Origin: Centroberyx gerrardi
Taxonomy: Eukaryota; Chordata; Actinopteri; Beryciformes; Berycidae
Direction of reading: 5' to 3'
Assembly: GCF_048128805.1 (NCBI RefSeq)
Contig: NC_136016.1
Coordinates: 15,864,676 to 15,928,675, forward strand
Length of the DNA stretch: 64,000 bases
Below the pieces are notes generated by a model. That model did no database searches, was not told where the DNA came from, and worked only from the letters and a program-made list of their open reading frames with translations. Below are positions 13,004 to 23,432 of the stretch, piece by piece. The stretch's first letter is position 1. Each line of letters begins with the position of its first letter. A program made the position numbers and the translations under genes.

Positions 13004-16000
13004 TACAGGGTATCTGCAAGACAGACAACTGGATCCCTTTGAAAAGACGTTATTGCAAAACCTAACCAGAGAAAGTTGTTTGATGATGTCCATGTGTTTT
13101 ACCAGGCATGGTGTACTTCACTGTGGCCGGTAAGGACTCAGTAGCAGGTGCCATTAAGAGAGCCTACATAACCGCAGTGGACGATGGAAGTAACAACATC
13201 GGGGCTGCTGTCGACCTCGGCATCAAGTACATCACCAGGCCGGACGGCATCGCTGTGGACTGGGTGGGCAGGTGAGGCAGCAGGTGCCATTGGCGGCTTT
13301 CGCAGTAGCCTACTAGCTTTTTTTTTTTATTCCTGGCTTGTTTTCTGCTCTTTACTGTTTACATTCCTTCAATATTTTGGTGCCTAGGTAAACCGCTCAT
13401 GAGCTTTATCATCAAAGAGTTTATTATGAATTAAAACCCCTTTTCATTTAAATAAACATGAATGTAATGCAATTCTGTTATGACCTATAATTATATACAC
13501 AATTGAACAACTTTTGTCAAATGCTAATTAATTGTTATGACAGTAGTGCAACACTGTCATGGCATTTATCAGCAAGTAGAGAGTTTCTATTATAGAATGA
13601 TATCCACCATTTGAGGAAAATGATACCTACAACTACAGTGTCTGATAGCACAAAAGTAGTAGTATTTTTAAAGGAGAGTAAGTTATCTCAGGTATCTGAT
13701 GACACTTTTATAGACTGGACACAACGTTTAACAGATATTGAATGATGAGCTTTAGGTAAGGATTTTTTTCCAAAACAAATGTGTCAATGCATATTACGTG
13801 AATAGGTTTGCATCTCCTCTGCCTGTAGGAACCTGTACTGGGCAGACTCCAGGGTGAGGAGGTTAGAGGTGGCCATGTTGGACGGACGCTACAGGAAGCA
13901 CCTGGTCAAGACTGAGCTGGGCCACCCGTCAGCCGTGGCCGTCAACCCGCGACTGGGGTGAGACACACAGGGCCGGAATACCTGGAATATCAGGAAACTT
14001 TGAGAGAGTTTATTCCAGGCAGGAGTGGGTTAGGGACTTGGATAAATTCTCTGAAGTTATGGAATGTCAGGCAATTTTAGTTTAGTTAATTTTGTTTAGT
14101 TTAATTTAGTTGCACAGTTAATATATTATATATTTTTTAATCATTCCTTGTTAAAAAATGATATCTTCTACAGAATGTTTTTACAGCCGGCTGAACGTAC
14201 TTAATTCATTGGTGGTTATCATTTTTTCATAGAATTGAGTTTCCCTTGGAAGCTTTTTGGATATTTTCTGAACTGGAAAATGGTACCACATGCCAGACAT
14301 TTTTCTATTTTTTTTTTCCAAGACCTGGAAGTACTCTGATATAGAAATGAAAAGTTAATGTCAATTTAAAGTCCTTGATTGGGAAGTCTGGAGACTTTAA
14401 AGTTCCAGTAATCTTTCCTTAACATAAAAATCCACTTGTTACATGGTGTGTTTTTGACTCCTGAACTCCTGAACTTTAACCCAACACATCCCACATCCCT
14501 TTTCTCCATCCCTCTTCACTCCCTCCCATATTCCCCCAGGATGTTGTACTGGGCGGACCGCGGAACGACGGCCAAGATCGAGTGTTCCTGGCTGGACGGT
14601 CAGCAGAGGAAAGTCCTGGTGGCGGAGGGCCTGGGTTGGCCCACCGGTCTGTCAATCGACTACACCAACGGTGATAGGCTTTACTGGTCCGACTCCAAGG
14701 AGAGCCGCATAGAGTCTGTTTTCCCATCAGGGGAAGACCGCAGAACTGCAGTATACATAGGTGAGGAGGAGGAGGAGGAGGGAGGACACAGTCATAATGA
14801 TGCTGAATGTTTGATTGTGAATTGAATGATGTTCAGTACATAGATATTCTATATACTAATGAAATAGAATAGAATATGTTCATATATAATCTCAAATATG
14901 TATGGAATATAGATGATGTAGACTCTTGAGGCTTGAAGGAAAACCTAGAAGCAATAATTTTTAAAAGTGTATTTTTATTATTTTTGTCTAAAGTGAACTT
15001 CTATGAAAGCTCTAATGTGAAAACTATTGCCATTATTGGGTCTGCATCTTTCTCCATCCGATGTTTTCAATTGTATACTTAGAACTTCTATATCATACAT
15101 GACAATTTAGAGACACAGGAACATTTATTACATTGGTTGCTTGTAATGTTGTTGATCTAGGAATTTAAGCTTATTTTACTGTTGCACTTAATGTAAATTT
15201 GTACAGTTAACGCCCCCAAAAATCTAAAATGTAATTATCAATCCATACAGTATCTTGTAAAGCCTTATTCCTGTATGTCCAGTTAAATTTTTCAGTTGTT
15301 AACCCTGTCAACCCTAGATGTGCGAAACCCCTTCAGTGTGAGTGTGTTCGAGGATCACGTTTACTGGAGCACCCAGGAGAAAGGAGAGGTGTTCCGGCAG
15401 GACAAGTTTGGCCGCGGCACCAAGACCAAGCTGCTGACCGCCGGGCCGTGGCTCACCCAGATCTCTGTCTACCAGCAGCAGAGATACAACTCCATAGCCA
15501 GTGAGTTACACACTACTCACACCACATGTACACACATACACACTATAACACACATCACCACATAGCTTGGTGTGCATATAAGAATACAAAATAACATGCA
15601 TACTGGTGTGCAACATTGATGGTTTTTGTTTACATATCACCTTTGTAAGATACATTTTTGCATTGCATATATGTGATATTGTCATATAAATAAATGTCAA
15701 TTTTTCTACTTTCTATTGGCAATTGATATAACACAATAGGGATCCAGCCTATACACAGTTCAGAGCTTTTGCATTTGCTGCTCTGAACACCCGGTGTCTG
15801 GAAAAATCCTCTGCCAGACAATAACTGATGCTTTTTTATGTTCTGGCAGCAGCAGAACATTGTTCAGAATAAATACAAGAGGCTTTTGGTCATTAGCATG
15901 AGCAGTGATAGCCACCGTGTTTGAACAGACAAAGAAAAGAGCGCCACCTACAGAAACTCAAACTTCATCAACAGAAAATCCATGGAAAAGTATGTCAAAG

Positions 16001-19000
16001 TACTGGCCACACTGTTCGATTGTGAATTGCAGTGGGAAAACACCACAGCAATGACCGCTTAGCGCCAAAGATGCCGCCAAAATAAACATTTTAAAAACAC
16101 ACAGATCTCACGGATGACCAGTTTAAGCGAATGTACTGTGAGTCATGCACTTCCACTTCAAATGACCTAAAACATCATCCCTCCCCTCTGCAGTGAAGAG
16201 TCCATGTAAAGGCGTCTGCAGCCACCTGTGCCTGCTCCGCCCCGGAGGCTACACCTGCGCCTGTCCCGAGGGAACCAGCTTCATCCCCGGCAGCAACACT
16301 GAATGTGACGCCGGTAAGAAAATCTCTATTTATTTATCTCTATATAAAAACAAGTTAATGTAATGCATTATGAAATTGGGTATTGTATCATGAATTAAAG
16401 GGGCAGTATACAGGAATATCGATATACCTTGTCTCCTCTTACTCCTCCTGTCCCCTTGAGGCCTGTAATTGACACAAACAATAAAGTCACATTTTCACAA
16501 TAGAGACGAGTAACCTAGCTAATTAGAGCAGAGATCCAACGAGGCTTTGGGGAAGGCAGTGTAATGGTTGAGTCATTGGTATTGATCTACAGCCTCTGTG
16601 GGATATTAAGGTCATTTTGTGCTATGTGGCAGTAAAAATATTACTTATTGCCCCTTTAATGTTAGAATGCCATAACTTTCTTGTTTCTTTATTCATATAA
16701 CTTTTCAGGGTTTGACCCACCGCCCACCATGCCTCCACCATGCCAGTGTCAAAATGGAGGCACCTGCTACTTTGATGACAACAAGGCTCTCTGCAAGTGA
16801 GTATTTTGCTTCAGTCTTTTAAACCTGGTAGTTAAATAAATGAAAAAGAGTGTCTCAAAATGCTATAATTCTAGCTAATATTTGTCTTGAATTGTTTCAC
16901 AGGTGCCCTCCAGAGTGGAAGGGAGACTACTGCGAGACAAATATATATCAAGTGGTCGCAACATCAAGTATAATTATTAATTTCATACTACAATAACAAC
17001 AAAACTCAATGCAATCTATAACTGGTAAACCTTTGTGAACCTTAGTGGTAGGAGACTGACCTTTTGTCTCTCTCCACTCCTCCCTCCACCCTCTTTCCCT
17101 CCGTCTCAGTTGGGATAGCCATCGGAGTGACGATTCTGATTGTGGCTCTGCTGACTTGTCTGGTCTGCGCTGCCAAGAGGAAGTCCAACCTGGTGGAGAG
17201 GCTACGGAACAGCATGCCCAGTATGCCCAGTATGCCCAATATGCCCAGCATGCCAACTATGCCATCCATGCCCAACCTGCCAAGCTTCAGGTGAGACAGA
17301 GCGAGAAGAGAGAGATACAATAAATGGTTGTTGCTAAGTGTTTGATTCCAAAATATCCATAACCATTTGAGAAAAGTGACACCTATTCCTACAAAATGAC
17401 GGCAAAACAAATGATCACACTTTTTTATGCATTGATGGTAATATAAGTCCTTGGTTCACAAAATGCTAACATTTTTACAGACTGGATGCTCTATATTGTA
17501 GAAATATTGATGAACTTCAGGTAATGATTATTTTCCGAAATGGACATTTTGTTTAGTTTCATGAGATTTTAGGTGGAAATCCTCTTTTTCTAATGAGATT
17601 TGGCCAATTTACTAACCATTTCATCCTCCAGCCTCTTTCAAAAGTCATGATAGAGTTAGGAGAGGGTATTTTATTTGGCTTTCAGGGCCCAGCATGTTAG
17701 GTATCATGTTCCAGCTGTGTCATATACAGTATGTGTGTCTTGATTTTCAGAGCTGCTTCATCTCAGAATACATCTAAAACACTGGGGAGTGAAAGGCAGA
17801 ATTCAGAAACGGTCAGTGGCATTGCTTCAAACCAAATCATTAATAAACAGCCAATCATTAACGTTTCTATAAATATACTTAGAGCTATTTCACACTAATA
17901 TAATTTTCTAGCCTGTTCTTCTAGTCCATTTAGACTAACTTCCATTAAATGCTGTTATTTTACTGTACGTCCTCATGCCTGCTGCCTGATGTCAGGTTCC
18001 CTGTACGTCTGTGTCCATGCTGGAGGCAGAGGATAAGAGTTTTGAGAACCCAGCGTACGAGGCAGAACGACCTGCTGCCAACGGCGCCGCGACTGTCGTC
18101 TCTGCTGCTAATGGAACAAACAAGGTCAATAGACTGCAATCACTGCTCTTCAATAGAGCGCATCAATTTAGCACACACATCCTCTTGCTTGTCGCCTGCA
18201 TCATATATGACATGATGCAGGAGGAACAGTTTTGAGGCCAGTGGGCAATATATCCAACAACTTATGGCCAAGAGTATTTTTCCATTATACATTTATTCCC
18301 TGTTGCCTGCTATGTTGTCCACATTGATTTTTGTTAGAAAATTAATCTCCATACCTACTGTGTTTTCTTTATCACTTAAACTGCATTCACTAAGATTGGT
18401 ATGTGAACCATGAATCGACCACGATGCAGTTATGTCAAATATGGACGTAATTTAGAGGCGAGTCTGCATGGTTCTCATTTCACGAGTCTGCCGGACCGGC
18501 AAATTACGTCCGTACTCGATGTAATTGTATCATGGCTGATTCTACACGGCCCGCATTCCAACATTGCTCATCACCATTGCCAGGTGTTGTCTATGCACCA
18601 TCATCCAATACCTTTAGAAAACTACAGTATGCTAAGATTAAGAGCTGCTATTGGAATGAGTTGTAGTTCGAGTCTAAGTGTGAGTTTTAGGGAATGATTT
18701 TTGCATTGCACTATACCTATAGTATAGTCATCATACAATAGTTACAGTACACCATAAACACTGATAATACACCATGTGCACCCTTTGGTTGTCCACTGCA
18801 GTACTGAGCAGGCATGGTCCGGAATACCTATCCAGAATACCTATCTACCTATTTAAAGATAAAATTTAAAAAAAAACATTTTGAATAGGTGCTATGCTAA
18901 AAGAGATTTGTTCAATGTAGTGGTCCTGTGTTTTCTTTCTGGTTCCCAGGAGAACATTGATAATCCCCTGTTTGCGGATGAGGTCCGAGGTGTGGCCGAG

Positions 19001-20707
19001 CCCAGCAGAAGTGTGGCAGCGCCGGCCACTGCCATCACCGCCAAGGTTAGCTTCACAGTTATCAAAGGGTTCATCCCCAATTTAACGTCTCACCTTTCTT
19101 TTTTTTTCTTTTTTACAACTGAAGGGTTTCATTCCAAAGTGCTATATCCATTTCAGGAAAATGCTGAGGATGATATTCTCTCAAATGTCTCTATTTTGTA
19201 AAAAAAAAAAAAAAAGAAAAAAAGAAGCTCTTCATATAGCTAAGGTATTGCATATTGAATTTTATTGTCTTGCCAGCAATCATCTTCTAAAAGTAGGCGA
19301 CAATTTTTTCAAATGGTGAATATCTGGACTTGTTATGCAGCTCTTCAGTTGTTAACCTTGGGGGATTTACTTAATTTATTATGTATTGTATCAACTCGTT
19401 TGATATTCTTTTAAGCCATTTTGGATTTTCCTGCATGGTGTCTGTTTCAGGAGGCCTTTGAGAACCCAGCATATGGCTCAGACTCAGACGATGTTGAAGT
19501 CAGTCCTGAACAACCAGCTGCTCAGAGCGCACAGGTAGCCATGGAGACAACATGTCAAATGTTACCTGATGTTCATAGCTCTATATTTAAAAACACAAAT
19601 AAGTACATCTTCTAAATGGTAATATTTTGTACGTAAAGGTCTCAAATTATCTAATAATGTCAATAATATGCAATAGTGAACATTGATAAACATTGATTTC
19701 ATGCCAGCAATCATTTTGTCAGAATAGGTGCCACATTTTTGAAGCCTTACTTTAAAATGAAAGTCCTCATGTTGTGTAATATTTGCTTATATTCATTCAG
19801 CAGCATTGAACCATCACAGCTAGAATTTTGCCAGTCATGCCAAAAAAAACATGAAAGGCAGTTTAATAATATACCATCCACCAAATTGCCCAATTCAGTC
19901 CCCATCTCCCCAAAACAGAACAGGGTCAGTGTTTACAATTAACACTTGAAATGAGAACAGTTTGAACAATACATCAGGCCAAACTATTCTGGAAACAAAA
20001 CATGGACAGTTATCAAACCAAAACTAAAATGACTCCCACCACTCACCAACATGTAGTGGTTTTACAAGGAAAAGGCAGTGGATCCCCTCAAAAATGTGTG
20101 TGTGTGTGTGTGTGTGTGTGCATGCTCTTTATGTGCTCAAATAAAAACTGTCAGAATTTTTTTGGAAGCATTTCATTCAATCTTTTTCCCCACAGTTTGA
20201 ACCCATTGGGGATGACAGTCTCGTTGACACGTTCACAAACCCCGCATACACGGTGAGTACAGAACAACGTCAAGCCGAGAGTGAATCTGTCACGGAAAAA
20301 AGGATAAATAAACTGCATGGGATAGCTCATCGAACTGTGACTGGATGAATTTCACTGTTCCCGCAGAGCTGGAAAGGTTTTGTACAGCATGCTGGCCGTG
20401 AAACTTCAATAATTTATATGTCATTGTGAAGGGAATCTGTATATCATGTTTCTGTCACGTGAAAACTTTGTAACTACAATTTTAGTGGCAATTCAATGCT
20501 TACGCTATTGTTTATCTATTGAGTAAGTTTCGTGAAAGCCAATCAAAACCCTATGTGGGTCAATCTCTCATAAGACTTTTTTTGTTTGCAAAAATTTGAC
20601 TTTACTTCTGACATATTCCAGCTTGGTAACAATATATGCTTTTGCTGCCATTGTCATTCTTCCAACAGGCTAATACACATCCAGCCGCTGCAGATTCTGA
20701 TGTATGA
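45..20707 (+). CDS. lrp2b: LRP2/megalin-type endocytic receptor, 3' portion (31 exons, 5' truncated by window)
   Basis: This is a giant LDL-receptor-family endocytic receptor that binds many ligands at the apical cell surface. Exons: 45-555, 749-904, 1591-1761, 2157-2380, 3027-3204, 3445-3641, 4355-4600, 5196-5324, 6142-6261, 6649-6765, 7097-7213, 7485-7622, 8049-8171, 9774-9902, 10715-10846, 11836-11961, 12646-12789, 13106-13271, 13829-13957, 14540-14760, 15318-15500, 16194-16313, 16709-16796, 16903-16967, 17110-17290, 17751-17811, 17996-18124, 18950-19045, 19451-19534, 20196-20252, 20669-20707. All introns are GT-AG. The joined exons (4577 nt) keep one frame of 1524 residues to TGA at 20705-20707. 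Domain order (EGF pair, propeller, EGF, 11 LDLa, EGF pair, propeller, EGF, membrane span, NPxY tail) matches the C-terminal third of LRP2; a cluster of 11 LDLa repeats is the LRP2 pattern. The b-paralogue name is inferred from the neighbours, so plain lrp2 remains possible. Confidence 0.9.
913..947. repeat. (CA)n microsatellite just after an lrp2b donor
   Basis: About 17 CA units begin eight bases after the donor at 905. Confidence 0.95.
965..1511. mobile_element. Short-TIR non-autonomous DNA transposon, copy 1 of a dispersed family
   Basis: It starts TTAAAGGAAAAATCCACCCT (963-982) and ends with the inverted counterpart TGCATTTTTCCTTCAA. The interior is clearly related to 31145-31680; for example CCCTTGCTCTTTGATTC and TCAAACTCCATTGT occur in the same order in both. 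No coding capacity. It lies in the lrp2b intron 905-1590. The superfamily is not certain; the TTAA-like flank suggests a TTAA-targeting element. Confidence 0.7.
2526..2640. repeat. Dispersed teleost repeat fragment (TCAAATTTATTTAT type)
   Basis: The start AAGTCAAATCAAATTTATTT resembles 56802-56868 (TCAAGTCAAGTTTATTTATA). This short dispersed motif is common in fish introns. Its end is only approximate. Confidence 0.5.
3950..4134. mobile_element. Near-palindromic MITE in lrp2b intron
   Basis: The two arms, of about 60 bp each, are inverted copies: CCCAAATCTGTGGTGAGGCC and CTGACATCTAATGG on the left, CCATTAGATGTCAG and CACACAGATTTGGG on the right. The centre is short (about 50 bp). It carries no ORF. 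It sits between the exons ending 3641 and starting 4355. Confidence 0.75.
4685..4800. repeat. Dispersed teleost repeat (GAGCAGGTAGxGxTTCAGTGTCT type)
   Basis: ATTTACATTACATTTTAGGA, then GAGCAGGTAGAGGTTCAGTG and a later ATTGAACC-like block, match 30950-31090, which has GAGCAGGTAGGGCTTCAGTG. A short related piece lies near 12240-12300. It is probably a SINE-like family. Confidence 0.5.
5756..5780. repeat. (GT)n microsatellite
   Basis: An uninterrupted GT run in the lrp2b intron 5325-6141. A shorter GT run lies at about 5335-5353, right after the donor at 5325. Confidence 0.9.
7646..7704. repeat. (CT)n microsatellite after the exon ending 7622
   Basis: About 29 CT units with one TT interruption near 7680. 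Confidence 0.95.
7800..7925. mobile_element. Fragment of Tc1/mariner-like element
   Basis: CATGAAATAGTCCAGATGAA ... AATGTAGATGAAGGGGAGAA resembles 42110-42200 (CATGAAGTACATGGATGAGG ... GGAGATGTAGATAAAGAGAA) and the leader region of fish Tc1-like elements. No transposase frame remains. Confidence 0.45.
8971..9377. mobile_element. Tc1/mariner-type MITE, 407 bp, largely palindromic
   Basis: It starts CAGTGGCTATAAAAAG and ends CTTTTTATAGCCACTG, followed by TA; the left flank is TG, a one-base decay of TA. The inner arms also pair, for example AATAACAGAG with CTCTGTTATT and CTATCAAAGTGAAAAC with GTTTTCACTTTGATAG. The CAGT ends and TA target suit Tc1/mariner. It sits in the 1.6-kb intron between LDLa repeats 10 and 11. 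Confidence 0.85.
9504..9541. repeat. (GT)n microsatellite
   Basis: A GT run with one TT interruption, 230 bases before the acceptor at 9774. A CA run lies at the other end of the same intron (about 8176-8200). Confidence 0.95.
12969..13001. repeat. (CA)n microsatellite
   Basis: About 16 CA units upstream of the exon at 13106. A similar run follows the donor at 10847 (10849-10877). Confidence 0.95.
13530..13785. repeat. Degenerate dispersed repeat in lrp2b intron, copy 1
   Basis: CCACCATTTGAGGAAAATGA, then ACACTTTTATAGACTGGA and GCTTTAGGTAAGGATTTTTT, line up in order with 17350-17545 (CATTTGAGAAAAGTGACACC, TTTTACAGACTGGA, CTTCAGGTAATGATTATTTT). The termini cannot be set. Confidence 0.45.
16194..17170 (+). 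other. lrp2b: lrp2b block: juxtamembrane EGF modules and transmembrane helix
   Basis: Exon 16194-16313 encodes a short EGF-like module ([10 protein letters not shown] ... CACPEG). Exons 16709-16796 and 16903-16967 encode a classical EGF module ([11 protein letters not shown] ... [10 protein letters not shown]). After the phase-1 junction at 17110 comes a hydrophobic stretch of about 20 residues ([20 protein letters not shown], 17110-17169), followed by the stop-transfer residues AAKRKS. This makes a type I membrane protein with the C-terminus in the cytosol. Confidence 0.88.
16394..16660. mobile_element. 267-bp MITE with ATTAAAGGGGCA terminal inverted repeats
   Basis: It begins ATTAAAGGGGCAGTA and ends TTATTGCCCCTTTAAT, perfectly inverted over 12 bases. 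TTAA at both ends suits a TTAA-targeting element. It is non-coding and ends 49 bp before the exon at 16709. Confidence 0.75.
17211..17282 (+). repeat. 9-bp coding minisatellite (8 units, Ser/Asn/Thr-Met-Pro) in lrp2b tail
   Basis: Eight tandem 9-nt units of the form AGYATGCCC and variants lie in frame and encode [24 protein letters not shown]. They sit just inside the membrane. The 9-bp period keeps the frame, so unit number could vary without disrupting the protein. Confidence 0.9.
17350..17545. repeat. Degenerate dispersed repeat in lrp2b intron, copy 2
   Basis: Collinear with 13530-13785 as described there. Shorter similar pieces are near 19300 and 54455. Confidence 0.45.
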
Positions 20708-21275
20708 TCTGACTTCATCACCACAGATCAGTCCCACACGTCAGGACTAAAACTGGACTAAACCTCATTCACTCTCATTGGAGGATGCAGCAGTGCTAAC
20801 ATTAACATGCAGCTCAACAAGTGGAGCATTAGATTAACTCTATGAGGGCCGGTTGGACGCAGAACTAAAAATATATGCATTCACAGTATTGTAAGTCGTC
20901 ATCTGAATGGCATAAATTAACCAGGATGGCCTCAGTTTCTTTGTAAACTATTTTAACCTTTTCTCCCTTTGTTGTAAATGTAATGAATTATTGTGAAATA
21001 TATTTGAAATAAATAACTTTGTCAGGGTCTATCCCACCAAAAACACAGTTTGTATGCCAGACATTCATTTTTTAAGGAATAATTTTGTCAATTTTATATA
21101 GACATGATTTTGTATAATTATTACACTAATTATATAATGTACAGATGATGATGATGCAGTTGCCTGATTAATTGCATTGATCAAAATACTTGTAAATGGT
21201 ATGTATATGATTAGTTATGACGTTATCTCGTGCATTTTGTGCATTATCCCTTCAATAAAAAGTGTTGTTATTTGA
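20708..21275 (+). other. lrp2b: lrp2b 3' UTR with two poly(A) signals
   Basis: The DNA after the TGA at 20705-20707 is AT-rich and non-coding. Canonical AATAAA hexamers occur at 21008-21013 and 21254-21259, giving a 3' UTR of about 320 or 570 nt. The downstream signal is followed by GTGTTGTTATTTG, a plausible downstream element. Confidence 0.7.
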
Positions 21276-21422
21276 CTGAATTATTTGGGATTTAAGTCGC
21301 AACTAATAATATTCCCCATATTCATTCAACAGCACCAGTATTACAAGATTAAGCCCCTGATACTGAACGCTTCATTTGATTAACAAAGAGAATTTCTCGC
21401 TTCGCTTTTTCCCAATTACAAT

Positions 21423-21453
<31 letters not shown>

Positions 21454-22900
21454 AATCACACACACACACACTCATTCCCTCCTTTCATCTTGATTTACAC
21501 CCCTCCTATAGCCTACCTTATTTTGTGGGAAGGTGCACATATCAAGGACAAGACTGAAGCTCCCGCTGGTATTATCCACTGGCATATCTGCCATCATTAC
21601 AGATAGGACTGTGATTCCTATCTAGTGCTGGTGACCCACTGAACTGAGCTCAAATGCATTCAGTCACACACAACTTTACCACTGTGATCACAGGGCAAAC
21701 AGCAATGACTCTGCTTTTATCTTCTCCTCTCCTCCTATTTCTTTTCCCATCTCTCCCCTCCTCTCCTCTCTTCTTCTTGTTTCCTCTCCTACTCCCCTCT
21801 CCTCTCCTCTCCTCTCCTCCTCTACTCTCCCACCATCATAAATGTCTCAACACATCAAGGTCTCCTCTCGCTGAGCTTACAGCAACTAGGCCACAGGGAA
21901 TAGCAAGGGGACAAAAGAGACAAGCGAGAAAGAAAGGAAGGAGAGAGGAAGAGAGAGCGGACGGAGGGGAGAGGGACTGAAGAAGAGTGGAAACATAATG
22001 GGGAGGATGAGGAGGAGGGGAGCTGTGACCAGTCTGTTTCTGTGTGTGTGGTCCATGATGATTCATGGCCCAGGTTTTGGTACCGCTGGTCCCCCCCAAG
22101 GCATTTCTGGTTATCGGCCAAACCATGTACCACTCACTGAGGGAGGGAGGGGAAGGAAGAAAGGAGAGAGTGCTGAACAGCAAGGGATAGATTGGAAAGG
22201 GGCGGGTCAAACGTATGCAGTGTGTGTGTAATGATGCATTCAAGTGCTGTCAGAAATGTTGCAATTCCAAGCGGTTCGCACATGAACCCAACAAAGTGGT
22301 CAATTGGGAAAGTGGACGTTTTCTATGATACCCGAGTGGCCAAAATGAGATGTTTAGGGTTTCATATCACGTTTACATCATATTGAAAGAAGTGGAAGAA
22401 CAGGATTGCATCATGTTTGTACAATTTGGAAGCGTTGACGTGTTTAACATGTTGGAACAACCGCATCCAAAATCATTTCTATTTAAAAAAATTAAAATCA
22501 CCTAGAAATTAACAGCAGCAGATATTGCTCGATTTTCATGAGTGTGAATACAACCGATAATTTGGATTTTTATTACATTGGAGCCTACAAAAAAGATTCC
22601 CACATATCCTACTTGTAATTGCCACACCTGTATCACATTGCATAGGCTTACTTGTTGGTAAAAGTGATGGATTTTCTGTTATAATTGACATTTTATGTAA
22701 ATAATTGGTATGCTGTGGGCCTATGTCTCTATTTTCACTCTTTTTTTTTTTTTTACTTTTAGTTGTTAAACAATTCACCATGATGCTGCAGGACGAAACA
22801 GTTCTGTGCCGCTTGACTTACAAAATAAAACATGGCTGTAGTTTTATTTTAGAAGACCTACTTCTGTTACAGAAGTCCATTCTCTTATTTTTTCCGACCA
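21276..22900. other. Intergenic DNA with polypyrimidine then polypurine tracts
   Basis: (CT)n lies at 21426-21452 followed by a short CA run. An almost pure C/T tract spans about 21718-21830, and an almost pure G/A tract about 21905-21985 with more purine at 22138-22175. A short open frame at 21998-22231 is described separately. The rest (22240-22900) is AT-rich with no gene signal seen. Confidence 0.6.
21998..22231 (+). other. Unassigned 77-codon open frame with signal-like N-terminus
   Basis: The frame starts MGRMRRRG, followed by a hydrophobic run (AVTSLFLCVWSMMI), then a Gly/Pro-rich and later basic stretch before a stop. This looks like n- and h-regions of a signal peptide. No family was recognised, and the surroundings are low-complexity purine DNA. 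It could be chance or the first coding exon of an unrecognised transcript. Confidence 0.15.
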
Positions 22901-23141
22901 AAAGCACGTGAACGCGCGACAAATCGTGTTTACCGACACTTGGAAACTCGGAGGTTGGAGCTTACGAGGAGCACGTGAAGGCAGCAGAGAGGGAGCGTGA
23001 ATGAGAGAGCGACAGAATGACTGACAGAGGGGGAAGGGGAGACTGAGTGAAGGAACAGGGATATACAGTATGTGTGTGTATGTCTGCCAGTTTCTACCAG
23101 AGACAGAGTGAACGGAAAGGAAAGCGAGGGAGAGAGAAAAG

Positions 23142-23180
<39 letters not shown>

Positions 23181-23316
23181 AGAGAGAGGGAGGAGGCAGC
23201 AGGCTGGTATCAATACAACAGAAGCCGGTGGCGGGTCCAGAGAGAGGCAGGACACAGAAACGGAGGGACTGTCAACACACAACAAGCGGCGGAGAGGGAG
23301 GGCGAGCCTGAACAAG
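22901..23316 (+). promoter_or_regulatory. mpp3: Putative mpp3 promoter and untranslated first exon
   Basis: Two CACGTG E-boxes (22905-22910, 22972-22977) lie in a locally GC/CpG-richer segment of an AT-rich region. A GA-rich leader (microsatellite 23147-23174) and a GC-rich stretch then end at AACAAG followed by the donor GTGAGG (exon end 23316). No TATA box was seen. Splicing to the leader exon at about 34026 would give an mpp3 5' UTR with an intron of about 10.7 kb. This is inferred from composition and splice signals only; another transcript could start here. Confidence 0.4.
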
Positions 23317-23394
23317 GTGAGGATGCTGAAGCGCTCTGATGGTTTCTAATGTACACTGACTTACACAATTACTGAGGGTGCAGCTCTTTATCTC

Positions 23395-23432
<38 letters not shown>

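Larger units (their letters stand above)
10715..15500 (+). other. lrp2b: lrp2b block: two EGF modules and final YWTD beta-propeller
   Basis: Exons 10715-10846 and 11836-11961 each encode one EGF module, the second starting DINEC. Exons 12646-12789, 13106-13271, 13829-13957, 14540-14760 and 15318-15500 encode the last propeller with blades [20 protein letters not shown] (twice), LYWSD and VYWS. The block ends in a blade closing with [10 protein letters not shown]. This is the membrane-proximal propeller of LRP2-type receptors. Confidence 0.88.
17171..20707 (+). other. lrp2b: lrp2b cytoplasmic tail: four NPxY-like motifs and C-terminal DSDV
   Basis: The tail has about 195 residues. A Met-Pro-rich spacer is followed by short exons, with phase-0 borders from 17811 on: FENPAY in 17996-18124, IDNPLF in 18950-19045, FENPAY in 19451-19534, FTNPAY in 20196-20252, then a 39-nt last exon ending DSDV. 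Known family biology: FxNPxY motifs recruit the PTB adaptors Dab2 and ARH for clathrin uptake, and the megalin C-terminus is a PDZ ligand (S-x-V). IDNPLF has phenylalanine in place of tyrosine, so its activity is uncertain. Individual tail exons could be skipped without shifting the frame. Confidence 0.85.

Noticed and set aside
17211..17282. Possible CRISPR-like or regulatory direct repeat
   Set aside because: The 9-bp units have no spacers, lie inside a coding exon and encode an in-frame tripeptide repeat in a vertebrate gene.
16948..17410. Minus-strand frames with WAY-AYW repeats
   Set aside because: Antisense translation of the lrp2b 9-bp minisatellite.
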